Below are positions 12,327-24,531 of a DNA stretch of 64,000 nt, piece by piece. Source of the stretch: Akebia trifoliata (taxonomy: Eukaryota > Streptophyta > Magnoliopsida > Ranunculales > Lardizabalaceae). Every line of letters starts with the position of its first letter. Position 1 is the first letter of the stretch. The translations under genes were made by a program, and so were the position numbers. The notes beneath the pieces were generated by a model. That model did not search any database, was not told the DNA's origin, and was given only the letters and a program-made list of their open reading frames with translations. The stretch is from contig CM030711.1 of NCBI GenBank assembly GCA_017979445.1, forward strand, positions 11,129,221 to 11,193,220. Direction: 5' to 3'.

Positions 12327-12328
<2 letters not shown>
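11960..12328. mobile_element. (TA)n-inserted palindromic element, copy C
   Basis: The core is again two hairpins (GATTTTTTGTGAGGATGATC and complement; GGATGATCCCCTCATCACAG and complement) around a spacer carrying ACCGTCCAATTTTT twice. The outer arms are unlike those of A, B and D: left ACACACATATAGACAACGTG, right its exact complement CACGTTGTCTATATGTGTGT. The arms therefore changed as a pair relative to the shared core. Confidence 0.8.

Positions 12329-12386
<58 letters not shown>
12329..12386. repeat. (TA)n microsatellite, right flank of copy C
   Basis: About 29 TA units, the longest array in the window. Confidence 0.95.
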
Positions 12387-12389
<3 letters not shown>

Positions 12390-12545
12390 AGTAATGCTGA
12401 AGTAACATTTTGAGGGACATTGGTGTCCACAGAACCATAAATGCTTTCATCAAGATCTCACTTGTATCTCGAAGAAAATAATTTATGATTCTAGCACACA
12501 TCCATGTCAGTCAATGTCCCCCACAATGTTACTCCAACACGACTC
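12390..12545. mobile_element. palindromic MITE related to the GAGTYGTG family
   Basis: Left arm AGTAACATTTTGAGGGACAT (from about 12405) pairs with right arm ATGTCCCCCACAATGTTACT. The right terminus, reverse-complemented, begins GAGTCGTG, as does the copy at 38088. The interior has CACAGAACCATAAATG and its counterpart TTATGATTCTAGCAC. Flanking duplication is unclear (ATATATTTT and ATTTTTTTT). Confidence 0.5.
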
Positions 12546-14703
12546 ATTTTTTTTTCACTACTAAAACTAAAATGTCCTAATTCTGAAAATGATAATTTAT
12601 TGTATTCATAATTAAAACGATTAGTGTGCCAAAATGGAAATGTCACAATTTTTCTCTATCTTCTTGGGAATTTTCCCTATAAAATATGCTTGCATCCTAG
12701 GGCTGGAAACAGCTTGATTTGGTACCGGATCAATGCCTATCCAATACCAATCCGAAAACTTCTAAAGATATACCCGACCTGATTTGATCCAAACGGATTA
12801 ATGAATATGTGAACCAAATCCTGTCCATTTCATTTCATCCTTAATCCGAAATCGATCCTGTCGGATCCAAACACATGGCTTATTTTTCAAATTATCAATG
12901 TTTAAAACATAGAAAATCATTTAAAATCTTAAAAAAATCTACTTTACTACTACAAATATAAAGGGGAAAAAAAAGACAAACGATTTATCTATATATATGT
13001 ATTTATATGAAATTAAGAATATAAAAAAAATTATTAAAATATATTTGAATTGGATTGGGGGCCAATCCAAAATTATTTCGGATCTAAGATTTTAATCCGA
13101 ATCCAATCCGAAAATCCAATTTTTCACATTTTTGGGATTGGATTGATTTGGACATCGCGTAGATTTTGGATCATTGCCAATTCCTATAAGGTGAGTGTGG
13201 CCGATAAAAAGACACCCTGTTGCACCCACATCAATCAATTAAAGGATAACTGATGACAATTCAAGCAGGAAACCCAAAAGGACGCACCATCCCAAAAACA
13301 CAGCCACACCCCCTACCCCTTACACCATTTTTGTTAATGAAAATTGAAGGATCTGAAGTAGACATTCACGATTAAAAATTGGAACACATGACGTTTTCAA
13401 AAAAAAGTTCAAACGTTACTACAATTACTAGATATGCATTTGGATAACATCCTTTTTCGATTGGGTATGGCGTCGATCATTCCCAGAGCTCGACAATTAG
13501 TTTAAAAAAACCCATAATGATGACCCCTTACCTAACCCATTCAGAACAAGTCAGTAACAGGATACCAAGTGGGTTCATTTTTAGTTAAAATGTAATCAAA
13601 GAATCGCAGTATCTATATAAATATTCATGGCTAAAATACTAAACCCATGATGAACAAAGTGTAATCGACGAAATAAAACTGTATATAACATTAATACTTG
13701 CAACATTGTTTCTTCCATCCACTGGTGTGTTGCACAATAAGTTCACCATGGGAACATCTACAAACATCTCTCCCTCCCAAAGTGGCAACAATTGTCATGA
13801 AATGCTGGCTACTTTTCTTTATCTTCTACCAAATACAATACCATGCAAGACAGATTGCAAGATCACCTTCTGAAACCGGTCCCAACTTTGCAATAACAAC
13901 TGCCACACTAAAAACGAATAAAAAAACCAAGACTCAATATTGCGACATTGTTTTTTGGGAACCCATTAACGATATGATGAGGATCCCGTTTCCTCCTCAC
14001 CAATTACCCCAAGACCCGACCGACCCATACACCTCAGCCATGATGTCCTTTATAACCCATCCACACTTTATGATTCGAGACCATTGTAGGACCTAACCAT
14101 GCTTTGGCACTTCTTTGACCACACCAGCGACTGGACCAAATAGGACCCAAACGACGCAACAAAACGCCTGAACTGACCTGACCTGACCTGACTGGACCCG
14201 ACCTGACATATACCAGTTGCTCCAACCTGGATTTTGCTTCTCCACACGACCATCTGAAAAATCCTGCTATGGGAGTAACAAAAGAAAATTATGATCTCAA
14301 ATTACTCTCTGTCAAGCCATCATCCCTGCCAGTGCTCTAATGTCAAACGTACACAAATTAGAGCTAAAAAAATATAATACCTCATAATCCTTTAAGCCTA
14401 TATTACATTATAGGGGACAGTAAAGCAAGTATATTGGTCAGATGGGTTGGAAAAATAGGCTCCATCCATCCAACAAGGATATTCACCGAGGCGGAGATGG
14501 CTCCATGCCATCTCTTCTCCTCACCCAAAGTATTAGAAAACAAGAGAGCTACTATTAGCACATCAAGTTTTACTTTTAAAACACAACCCCATAGGTAAAT
14601 ACCTGCTTAATTTCAAAAGGATTAGGGTGTCGTAAGTAAAAGTCAGGGTGGCAATAGAATTTCTAGAAAATGAATAATAATAATACACAATGCAACAAAC
14701 CTG
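12546..14703. other. gene-free stretch and 3' flank of importin alpha
   Basis: 12700-13190 holds a degenerate repeat rich in GGATTGGATTG and CCGAATCCAATCC that looks like an old non-autonomous element but lacks clear ends. At 14171-14196 there is a short run of CTGAC pentamers. The frame at 13698-14096 has no recognisable domain. The last few hundred bases up to 14703 should include the importin alpha 3' UTR on the minus strand. A polyadenylation site was not assigned. Bases 14640-14680 resemble one end of the small elements seen at 62.3 and 63.3 kb (GGTGGCAATAGAATTTCTAG). Confidence 0.4.
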
Positions 14704-17700
14704 TCAGCCGAAGTTGAATCCACCAGAAGGAACTGGAAGCTCATTCCCTCCAAAGTGGAACCCAGGTTGGGCGGCATCACCAGTGGGCAATGCCTCATCT
14801 TCCTCCTCCAACCAATAAGTCTCGAGAATCTTCACAGCCTTCTCATATATCTCAGTGTTGTCATGACTCTGTAGGTTCTCAATCTTCTCCAACCCCTCAG
14901 CATCGTCAATCAATTGGGCATAGAGGTTCACACCTCCGGAGTCCCCAAAGTTCTTCTCGGTCTCTCCAACCTTCAAGATGTTCTCAAGCCCCTCCAAACA
15001 GACAGTAACAATCCTTGGGTCAGGGCATACGAGGAGATCACACAATGGCTTAATACAACCTTGATTCACTAGATACCTATCAACAACAAAGATGATCCAT
15101 CATCATATTAATATACATTTAAAATAGTTAACAGTGAGACGAGGAAAAATAAGGTAGCTAAACAGAAATCATACTTGATTTGTTCATGACTACCACCAGA
15201 TGTAGCATTTGAGATTGCCCATGCAGCTTCCTTCTTGATATCAAACTCAGCAGTTTGAAGCAGATGGATAAGAGGACCAATGATATCAGCCACCATTACA
15301 GCCTGAGTAAGATACAAAAATACATGCATTTTACTACCACTAAGAAGAATGGATTCACAACTTCTAAGTTATCTCATACACGAAAGGGAGATTTACAGCA
15401 ACCCAATTTACAACTAGAATATTTCATACACAGAATGAAATATCTCCAATAACCCCACGAGAGAGAGAAAAAAAAAGACTCCCAAAAATGTTTTTCTCAC
15501 AAAATTTAGTTAAAAGGCCTTGATGAAAAGCAAGAGATGCATTAATTGGCACTATTCTGTTGGTATTGAGAAAGTCCTTGAGAATTTTGAGAAAAGTTGA
15601 ACACGCTGGGGAAAATCTACCATACCTGTATCTGATCCTTGTTTCCAGCTGTGATATTTGAGATGGTCCAGCAAGCTTCCTTCTTAATACTCTTCTTATG
15701 ATTGTTAGTCAACAGATTCAGAAGGCATGGAAGTGCTTGGTGATTAATAATATGCTGGAGAAAATATCAAGAAAGTGCCAACAAAATTAGGTAGGATACA
15801 ATAACACAATAAATAAAAATTGACCATCAAATGCCATATTGAGACCTCTTAAACCATCGCTAATCATTGTACTCTAAAATTCACAAGCAATAATGAATAA
15901 AATTTATTTAATTGCTTAAATTTGCTCATAAATAACAAAAAAGTGTATTTAAGAGAAAAAGCGAAGTTCAATGAAATATCACAGTATACCAAGCACAAAA
16001 GCAATTGTATGAATAAAAAAAAAAGGGTCTTCACTAATGTTGGAAGCTAAATAAGTTAGCCTAAACTTCGGTATAAACCAGGACAACAGCAATTCGATTG
16101 CTATTGCAAAGGGAGGAGTAAAGTTCCGAGATTGGGTGAAGAAAGACAACGATGCATAGTTACATAGCGGCAGGGCGTTATACAAGAGTGCTTTGATCCC
16201 TTTCCATGCTTCAAACTCTTGTATACTTAAGATTTTGATCAGCTTAAATGACTATATAGTGTCCCATTGGTCGCACCATACCCATGTAGGTCAGGCCACA
16301 ACATTGGCTGAAAGTTGAAACCATACAGTCCATCATGGTAGAGGTTAAGGTTGCCATGCACACAGCTATAGCCACCTGTCCAGTCAATTAGGTGGGTGAC
16401 TAAATGCTAGTGTATAAACTGGTGGGGTACACTATAATCATCTCTGTGTTAGACACCCATTGAGATATGTGCCAAGGAAGAGGTACCCTACTGGGGCTTT
16501 CTCCTTGTGGCCCCAAACGTAAAAATCGTTTCACCAACAGGGCTATGATCAATTTTAACTTTTTTGAGTACTAGCCCCATTCAATTTTGGGACCACAGGG
16601 TTTTATCCAAATTCACAAAGTTGAATCTGGAATAGCCATCTTTGTTGTTCCATAAAAAATCTTCACCGATCTCCTATATTTCATGGCCAAGGTTTAAAAT
16701 TTGTTTCAAGGCTATGTTTCAATCAAGACAAAAACCAAATGGTCTTGACTGAAACATTATGAACCATTTCCGAGACATTTCATATCACTCAAATGTTTCG
16801 GGGTCTGCATTTCGTTTCAGCTGAAATCAGAACTTCAGAATTTTCGGCTGAAACATTTTGAAACACACAATTTTGAACCATGGTCATGTCTAGGTGTTCC
16901 AGCTTAAATGATAGTAAGTATACAAGGAAGTTAGATAAATAATCTTTAATTAATACCATTATGCCACCATTAGAGAGGTATCTAATCTTTATGAAGCCAA
17001 TCTTTTATCCGAACCCAAAGGATCACATCCAAACTTATCCACAACAATTTTTCTCCAAAAACTAGATAGTGTCTCCACAACCATCAACCAACAGGCTAGA
17101 AAAATTGTCCTCTGAATCCACGTCCCCTTCGCTTTTGCAATTATAGAACCTCTCCCATTAAAGGAAGTTTGGGATAGCTGTCTTTTTCTTTCCACATAAA
17201 ATTTCTAATTCTCTTCTATGTCATATTTGGCACAATTGTTGGAATTGAGAATAGGGACATGAAGTACACAAGGTTGCTAGACAAACAACTTTCAATCATT
17301 ACCATCATGCCACCTTTTGAGGTATCTAATTTGGCACAATAGAACCTCTCCCATTAAAGGAAGTTTGGGATAGCTGTCTTTTTCTTTCCGCATAAAATTT
17401 CTAATTCTCTTTTATGTCATATTTGGCACAATTGTTGGAATTGAGAATAGGGACATGAAGTAAACAAGGTTACTAGACAAACAACTTACAATCATTACCA
17501 TTATGCCACCTTTCAAGGTATCTAATTTGGCACAATAGAATCTCTCCCATTAAAGGAAGTTTGGGATAGCTGTCTTTTTCTTTCCGCATAAAATTTCTAA
17601 TTCTCTTTTATGTCATATTTGGCACAATTGTTAGAATTGAAAATAGGGACATGAACACTGCGTTTGGATAAAGCTTCTTGATGACTTCTGCTCCTGCGGG

Positions 17701-20700
17701 GAGCTAGCAAACCTTTGGAGAGGTTTTTACTCTGACGCGGAGAGGTTTTTGCTCTTGCGGGGAGAGGTTTTTTGCTCTTTGTGGAGAAGCTCCAAGAACC
17801 GGCTCTTCCGCGGAGAGGTTTTTTGCTCTTGCGGGGAGTGATTGAGCTTTTGCTCTTGCACGGAGAGGTGTATCGACACAGGCCCGAAGTACTCAAGGTT
17901 ACTAGACAAACAACTTTCAATCATTACCATTATGCCACCTTTCAAAGTATCCAATCCTCCAAAAGGCTAATTTTCTATCAATCATCACAAATGCCCCGAA
18001 CCCCTATTGTATTAGATTATATAATTGGCGCCCCGAGGAAGATGAAAGTGATAAGCTAGAAAGGTATCCCCTCTCCCATTCTCTTAAAGTGATTCGAATT
18101 TATTGCCAAATTTGAAATTACTTCAGAATAGCAAAGGAGACAACTCAAGTATCTCAATTGGATGCATCCGAATAAATTAGGAAATAACAACAAATTGCAA
18201 GTATGCAATCAAGAAACAGAAATGGGTCGTAATGCTTCCATTTTCTTTTCCTAAAGATTTCGCACTTTTGACCATGTGTGCAAGCTTGATGTCTACAATT
18301 CAATATGGTTCAAATGGCCACTTAAAGTCTTATACAGCTTATTAGGGTCCTTCAGTTGGGAATCTTGCGAAATTTGAATTGAATATTGAGATCCTTCTCT
18401 ACTTTTGGCATAAGGCCCAATTCTCTCAATGTTATTTAAAGCTTATGCTATTCTTTCTAGCAAAATGTGTGTAGAATCAATATTAGCACTCCCCCTATGT
18501 TCACTTATTGGACTTATAAAAGCATAAAAATTGAAGAATCAAAGAAAGAAAAATACATCTGGAACACCCAAGCACCACACTATTGGATACCACAAACGGT
18601 GTTGCATCCTTACTAGATACTTCATACTTCAATGCAACATATCCAAAAAAACAAAAAAAAATCATTTTAGCATCTAACTGCGTATGTCCCAAGTCTTACC
18701 GAGTCTGGGTGACTGCACCTGATCATCATTCAAAAAGTTCCACACACCATTGGTTAATATGCCTCCAACCAAAATGTATAAATTTTTAATACTTTACAAT
18801 TTCTACTTTTAAATGGAAGGAAAAAACATGAATTTGACTGAAGGAAAATAAGCGACATGGTCTCCATTTAATAACTAAGAACTTTTCATGTCAATAAAGA
18901 TCCAAAAAAAAGAAAAAAAAAAAGGAAAGATAACAGAAAGCATGCCTTTAAATATTAATGAATCAATACCTGAGTCTGGAAATCATCTCCGGTGACAATA
19001 TTTCCAACTGTTCGAAGGGCGGGAATGAGCACTGAAGGAGATGGATGACTAGAACAACACACAGAAACATTATTTAGATTTTGAGTGTAAAGTATATGAC
19101 AGCTGAATTTATTTATTTTTTATAGGTAAAAGATGTAGTAAAGAAGAAGAAGAAAGAAAGAATTTACAAGGAGTTAGAGTAGGAACACCTAAGAAACAGC
19201 AAAGAAAAAACAAACAAGAAGAAAACTAATCCGATGGTAAGCTACAAACACGATTCCATCTAACCAACAGACCCTCAAAAACGATCCCTCTAAAAGCTTT
19301 AAACACTTTTCCCCAGATGAAAATGATAGAAAGAATGGAGAAAATTAAATCTTGTAAGTCTAGTTCCTTGTCTTTGAAGATGCGCCCATTCTGTTCCTTC
19401 CATAAACCCCAACAAACGGTGACAAAAATTCCACAATTAAATAATAATTAAATGCAGTACTCACAGCAGGAGCTCCACAAGTCGGGGGCAGACACCTGCT
19501 TCAATAACAGCTTGGATTTTGTCATTTGTACCATCCGAGAGGTAAGAAAGCGCCCAGCATGCATCCGTTAGGACTTCTTCATCATTAGAATGAATAAGAC
19601 GCTGAAGAGCTGGAAGTGCAGGCTTTGTCTGCCAATGAAATTCATTTGAAAAAAATTCAATATTATAAATTATTGTCAGAACTAAATTACATCGAGTGGA
19701 AATTCCAGGACACAACTCCAACCTGTTCGAAAGGAGGCTGTGGCTTGCCCCTACAAAAATTAGATAGAGTCCAAGTGGCATTTCTCAGCATAGAAAGCTT
19801 GGCATGCTCATTCAACTGAGCCAACAGAGGCATCAATGCCCCGTGACTAAGGACAAGATCTCTGCATCTGGGGGAGTCACCAGCAACATTTCCAAGTGCC
19901 CAAACAGCCTAAATACCAGAAATACATTCAAACAATAATCTTTACTATTATAATGTGACACCAAAATTTGCATCTCACAAATGCCCCCACCTTTATATTT
20001 AAATTTAATATAATCAGGGTCATTTTGGCCAAAAACCAAGAAAATCACAACCCACGAAACCTTATAATCATAGTGGTCAATTTTCAAAATTGCAAAAATA
20101 TCTTTTTTACTATGTAATCTTCAGAACTGTTTAATCAATACTTTTAAATTACAAATATGCCCTTATGATACATGCGCATTGCACATGCTACCTTCTAGTA
20201 TAAATAACTTAGGGGAAGAAAAGCAGAATAAATAACGCAACAATTAAGACTAATTCACTAAATCTACCTGCTCCCGAACATCATCACTCAGAGAACCGAG
20301 AAGTTTCACGAAGATTGGGACAGCCCCATGATCAATTACAACCTTGGTGTTATCTGAGGTTCCGGAAGCGATGTTGGTGAGAGCCCAAGCTGCCTCAAAC
20401 TGTTTGAAATTCAAATTCAAATACAAAATGGTGGAAAACAAATAGGCAATCATAGAAAAAATATATATTAACAACTCAATTTAAATTATAAAATGGGTAT
20501 CTGGATTCAGGAACCTGAAGCTGTGGAAAGTCCTCTCTAATAAGAAACTCAACAAATCGAGGAACAACACCAGATTGTATAACTTCCTCAATCGGAGGGC
20601 TTCGCTCTGGTGAAAGGGTTTACAGTAAAAATTCATAGTTCATCAATTGTAACAAAACGAGGAGAAATCAGCACAAACAAACAAAAAAATCCTAAAAGGC

Positions 20701-21470
20701 CAATCCAATACCAATTGAAAGTAGTTTTCGGAACTGTGTAGTAGCCTCAAGTTGCAAGCTGTTATCGTCCGACCAAACCCCTGCTACCATGGAAGGAAGA
20801 CTTTCTAACTGAAATTGAAGGGGGGGAAAAAGCAAACAAATTCAAAATCAAATAAAGTAATCTACTTTGTAATTGTACCTATTATAAACAAAAAGGAAGA
20901 CTTTCTAACTGAAATTGAAAGAACAAGCAAACAAATTCAAAATCAATTAAAGCAATTAACTTTGTAATTGTGCCAATCATAAACAAAATCAAACAAATTC
21001 AAAATTAAATAAAGTAATCTACTTTGTAATTGTGCCAATTATTAAAAAAAAAAAAAATGGAAGACTTTCTAACTGAATTGAAGGAGCAAGCAAACAAATT
21101 CAAAATCAAAGAACGTAATCTACTTTGTAATTGTCCAATTTAAACGAAATCAAACACACAGATCCAACTAAAAAGATCGATACAACCACAAACCCCAACC
21201 CTAGAACCCCCAAATCCATCGATTTTCAAACTAAACACTTGAAAATTCGATCAAAAGTACCTTCTTTTCGACTGCTGAAGGATGAATTGCGGTCGGGAAT
21301 TGTTGAGATTGCATGCCTTCTCTTCTCTTCTTCTGCAGGCTTTCTTCTCTTCTGTTCTTTCGGATCTCAATCATGTTGTCTTCTCTCCTTCTTCGACCTT
21401 CTTCTGCATCAACAGCGACCTTGTATCGGTTCCTGCGAACATCGGTTCTTGCGTTCGGTCTTAGAGACAT
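14704..21470 (-). CDS. importin subunit alpha (10 coding exons, 529 aa)
   Basis: Nuclear import adaptor: binds classical nuclear localisation signals with its ARM repeats and importin beta with its N-terminal IBB domain, carrying cargo through nuclear pores. Coding exons, from the start: 21261-21470, 20712-20808, 20515-20606, 20268-20399, 19723-19908, 19465-19628, 18970-19048, 15626-15754, 15175-15302, 14704-15076. All junctions are GT-AG, phases close, and the sum is 1,590 nt. Exon 1 is the [23 protein letters not shown], then basic RRRRED and QKKRRE. ARM repeats carry the NLS-binding Trp/Asn pairs ([35 protein letters not shown]), with one repeat reading ACWALSY. The C-terminus is acidic (YWLEEEDE) then Gly/Phe-rich, as in plant importin alpha of about 530 aa. 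Intact. The 3.2-kb intron 7 and intron 6 contain LINE debris. Which paralogue it is cannot be decided here. Confidence 0.96.
16681..16890. repeat. degenerate inverted-repeat element (GAAACATTTCGG type)
   Basis: Ends read CATGGCCAAGGTTTAAAATT at left and AATTTTGAACCATGGTCATG at right, near-complementary over about 20 bp. The interior is rich in GAAACATTT / AAATGTTTCGG motifs in both orientations. A weaker relative is at 63555-63665. Located in importin alpha intron 7. Confidence 0.5.
17144..17940. repeat. three tandem copies of a 196-bp unit derived from LINE RT
   Basis: The start motif TAGAACCTCTCCCATTAAAG occurs at 17144 and 17340 and, with one change (TAGAATC...), at 17536, so spacing is 196 bp both times. 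Each unit then runs through GGAAGTTTGGGATAGCTG and TTGGCACAATTGTT to GAATAGGGACATGAA and CTAGACAAACAAC. The copies are nearly identical. The third copy is interrupted at about 17655-17890 by unrelated GC-rich sequence. Confidence 0.85.
17655..17890. repeat. GC-rich minisatellite-bearing insertion in third repeat unit
   Basis: Compared with units 1 and 2, the third unit is broken after GGGACATGAA and resumes at GAAGTAC, leaving GAA on both sides as a possible 3-bp duplication. The insert begins CACTGCGTTTGGATAAAGCT and contains several copies of a 25-28-bp motif around GCTCTTGCGGGGAGAGGTTT, much more GC-rich than its surroundings. It starts with CACTG like CACTA elements, but the right end lacks the expected CAGTG, so class is open. 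Confidence 0.6.
19112..19440 (-). mobile_element. LINE 3' end fragment in importin alpha intron 6
   Basis: On the minus strand the translation includes [18 protein letters not shown] and then [20 protein letters not shown], the C-terminal tail after the zf-RVT zinc-binding region of plant LINEs. The same tail is recognisable in the HGSNAT-like introns. The 3' end passes into AT-rich sequence at 19105-19125. It is 5'-truncated, as is normal for LINE copies. Confidence 0.65.
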
Positions 21471-21650
21471 GGTTGCTGATCGATCTACGAAACCCTAGAA
21501 ACACTGTTTTAGAAAAAAGGAAAAAATCAAATCAAATCAAATTCGAAGCACAAATAAAGAACTCCTTAGAGAGAGAAACATCGAAAAAAATTTACCAGTA
21601 GAGACTGGAGCGAGAACAAAGCGCGTTTTCGAAAAATTTAGGGTTTGAGT
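21471..21650 (-). promoter_or_regulatory. importin alpha 5' leader with probable UTR intron and telobox
   Basis: Upstream of the ATG (minus strand) an acceptor TTTCTAG sits just before GGTTTCGTAGATC, and a donor CTG/GTAAAT lies at about 21595, giving a likely 101-bp leader intron at 21495-21595. Further upstream AAACCCTAA (complement of 21638-21646) matches the plant telobox, common near start sites of growth and housekeeping genes. Start site and TATA were not assigned. Confidence 0.5.
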
Positions 21651-24523
21651 TTGATCGAAAAATAAATATTTCTCGGGAAATTTCAAGGGGTGTCCAATGA
21701 CCTGGTCTACACCAATGGGCTAATAGAAAATTACTTAAATGCCACTATTTCGAATTTTAGAGGAAAATTAGGTAGCTTCAACCAGAGTCACAAAGTCGGA
21801 CTACAGGTTTAAAACGGTAAAGGAAACCTTGGGGGTAAATGAGAAAAAACGAAAAAAAAATAATAATAATCATAAAAGATAAAAAAGATATATATTAAAA
21901 ATGTATAGGTACAATGATACATAAGTTATTATTGTAATTTACTTATCAAAAAAAAAAAAAAAAATATTGTAATTTATTCTATGTTTTCAATATAACATGT
22001 TTTCAAATATAATTATGCATGATATATTGTCAAAAGAAAATTTGCTCATTAACATATCTTTTGCTCAAAATAATATATTATTGAAAAAATGAAAAAAAAA
22101 AAAATCATAATATCAAGATATTATCATCCCATATTTCTACATTTATGAATCATCAAATTCTAATATGTATCGAATCCCATGTTAAGGGGGAAAAAAGTGT
22201 TTTGTTTAGATTTTTATTTTTGAAAAAAAATTGTTTAAAACCGAAAAAAAAAAAATGTGACTTTTTCCAAAAGTAGTGCTTTTTTTGTGTGTGTTTTAAT
22301 CATCATAGATGCAAGACGTATTTTGTATTTTAAACATGTTTTTGTAACTATGACTTGAAACTCTATGGTAGATTATTTTAAACTAATCAATATAACAATA
22401 ATTTAGTCCATCATTTTGAACCTCACTTTTCTCCCAAAACCCTTGATTTTCTACTTAAAATTTAATATTCTATTTTATTCTTAAGGTTTGAAGATTGATG
22501 TGGATAGAATCAAGTTAAAGATGAGGACAAAAATATTCTATTGAAGATTAAAAATGATTGATTTGGAGAAGAAAAATTGAGGTAATTTAAATGTACCCCT
22601 CTTTGTTTTGATTAATATTGGAGATATCCCTATTTTTGAATTAATGGAATGCTTATGGCAATCTTATCATGTAGACTAACTAGAAGGAGGCACGTGGAAA
22701 TGCACAAGTATCAAAGGGTTTATATGTGTGTGAATATGAGATAGTGAAAAGATATTTTTGTAATTTAAAAAATTAATCAAAGTGATTTCAAGGACATGTG
22801 ACGTGACGCAATTTTCTTGGTGTTGACCAAAATATCCTTGATTATATTTTTGTTTGAGCACCTTGATTATATTAAGTTTAAATGTTAGGGTGGAGGCAGT
22901 TTTGGAATCCAAATTTTGTTGTTGAACCATTTCTACTTTGGGCCAGTAATGGATCGGCTCGTTATGGGATCAGTACTGAACCAATATTGATCTAAAATCT
23001 TTAGCATATGATCCAAATCCAGGGTATCTCAAATATTCTCTAAAACATAAAGATCACTAATTTTGAGAAGAAAAAAATATATAAGTTTTTTGGCTAGTGG
23101 TTGATGGTGAAGGCATACGGGTTATTTATTGTTGATCTATCAAAATATTCTCTGAAATATGAAAATAGAGGGATATATTCATCAAAACATTGAATAATAT
23201 TGTTCAAAACACAAAAAAGAAATAAGGGATTTTGAACATTGGTGATGATAGGCATTATAGTAATTTATCGTTAATCTACCAAAGTAGACCAAGGTCATGG
23301 GAAGCCTACTAGTTTGAAAACACGAGGTATCTCAAATATTCACATAAACATTGAGGGATATCTCAAGTATTTGCTCTTCCCACATTAATCCTTCATTGTA
23401 CAATTTGTCCAGCCTCGTTGTACCCCTAACGTAGCAACCAAAATATCCTCAATTTGTTCTCCACCCACAAATGAAACGTCAATTAGCTTAAAATGAATGT
23501 TTGGCCCACCTCTTGAGGACCCATGCGAAAAGAAAAAAAGAAGCAAGATTATTCATTCCTAATAGTCGATTCAAGCAATTTACATGATGGACTTAAAATA
23601 AATTAATTGGTTTAGAACACAATTAATATAAGAAAACATTATCCAAATTTATAAGAAAATTTTCCCAAATAATTACAAGCATTTTTGTTTATTCTGAAAG
23701 TGTTACAAACGTTTACAACTATCACATAGTATTGACACTTTGAGAATGATGATTTTGCATGATTCAGGGTTGTCCTAAAACCGGATCAAACCAAAATGCA
23801 TAGAGGGTTTCACAGCTTGGTCCAAAACGTAATAAATAACTTGGTTTTATTGAAGGAGTCCAACTTTAAGGTTGCTTGGTTGCTTCAAAATTTTTATGGA
23901 ACCATTCTCATTACGAGTCAAGTTGTGTTTTCAATTTATTTCATACACCTACATTTCAGTCAAAATTTGAAATACCTCATTGGAAATGCCACGTGTAATC
24001 CAAATGATATACCCTCGTTAACTTTTTTTTTTCCTTATTCAAACGACATAACTATAGCCTCATATTAAATATGACAACGATATTTCCAAATTACAAAATT
24101 AAATTCTTACAAAGAGACAACTTTACTTGAGTTTGACTAGTCTTATTAACTTAGAGAGGAAAAAATAATAATTTACTTAGTCTCATCCACCATCAACATA
24201 ACCTCGAAATTCACTAAATAGACTAAGGAAAGGCTAGTCAAACTCTTTGAGACCATTAAAACAACTGTTTAAAAAATAAAATAAAGAAGTAATTTGGTTT
24301 ATTCAATTGCTTCATCTTCACCATATGGTCTCTCTTTCCTTCACTCATTCGTCACTCCTCCTCTCTTGAATCTAGTACAAATGACCTCTATTGAAGCTCA
24401 TACAAATGACCTTGTAACCCTCATCATCTCTGTCTTAATTATCCTCTCTTTCTAAACTCTCATCATAACTCTTATCTCTTACCACCCCCTCTATGATTTA
24501 CGACAATTTATAGTTGGGGAATT
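21651..24523. other. intergenic, importin alpha upstream region
   Basis: AT-rich, no gene. Frames at 22676-22930 and 23796-24068 show no domain and no splice-linked partner. No transposon with clear ends was recognised. Confidence 0.45.
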
Positions 24524-24531
24524 ACATCTAA

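Larger units (their letters stand above)
16930..18060 (-). mobile_element. LINE reverse-transcriptase fragment in importin alpha intron
   Basis: Read on the minus strand, the region encodes pieces of a plant L1-type [19 protein letters not shown], then [40 protein letters not shown], and further on [17 protein letters not shown]. This is the order found downstream of the RT palm. Frames are broken by stops. The central part is tandemly repeated (next entry). It lies in the same orientation as importin alpha, between coding exons 7 and 8. Confidence 0.65.

Noticed and set aside
11133..12386. CRISPR-like or satellite array reading of the repeated hairpins
   Set aside because: This is a plant nuclear region; the repeats are inverted, of 365-380 bp, and bounded by TA tracts, so they are foldback elements.
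13698..14096. 132-codon plus-strand frame
   Set aside because: No recognisable domain, no splice partner, starts in low-complexity sequence. Considered as a 3' UTR-adjacent gene and dropped.
14034..14225. 63-codon minus-strand frame with repeated SGQVRSG
   Set aside because: It is the translation of a CTGAC pentamer run.
21131..21601. 156-codon plus-strand frame
   Set aside because: It runs antisense across exon 1 and the leader of importin alpha; it is a shadow of the IBB exon.
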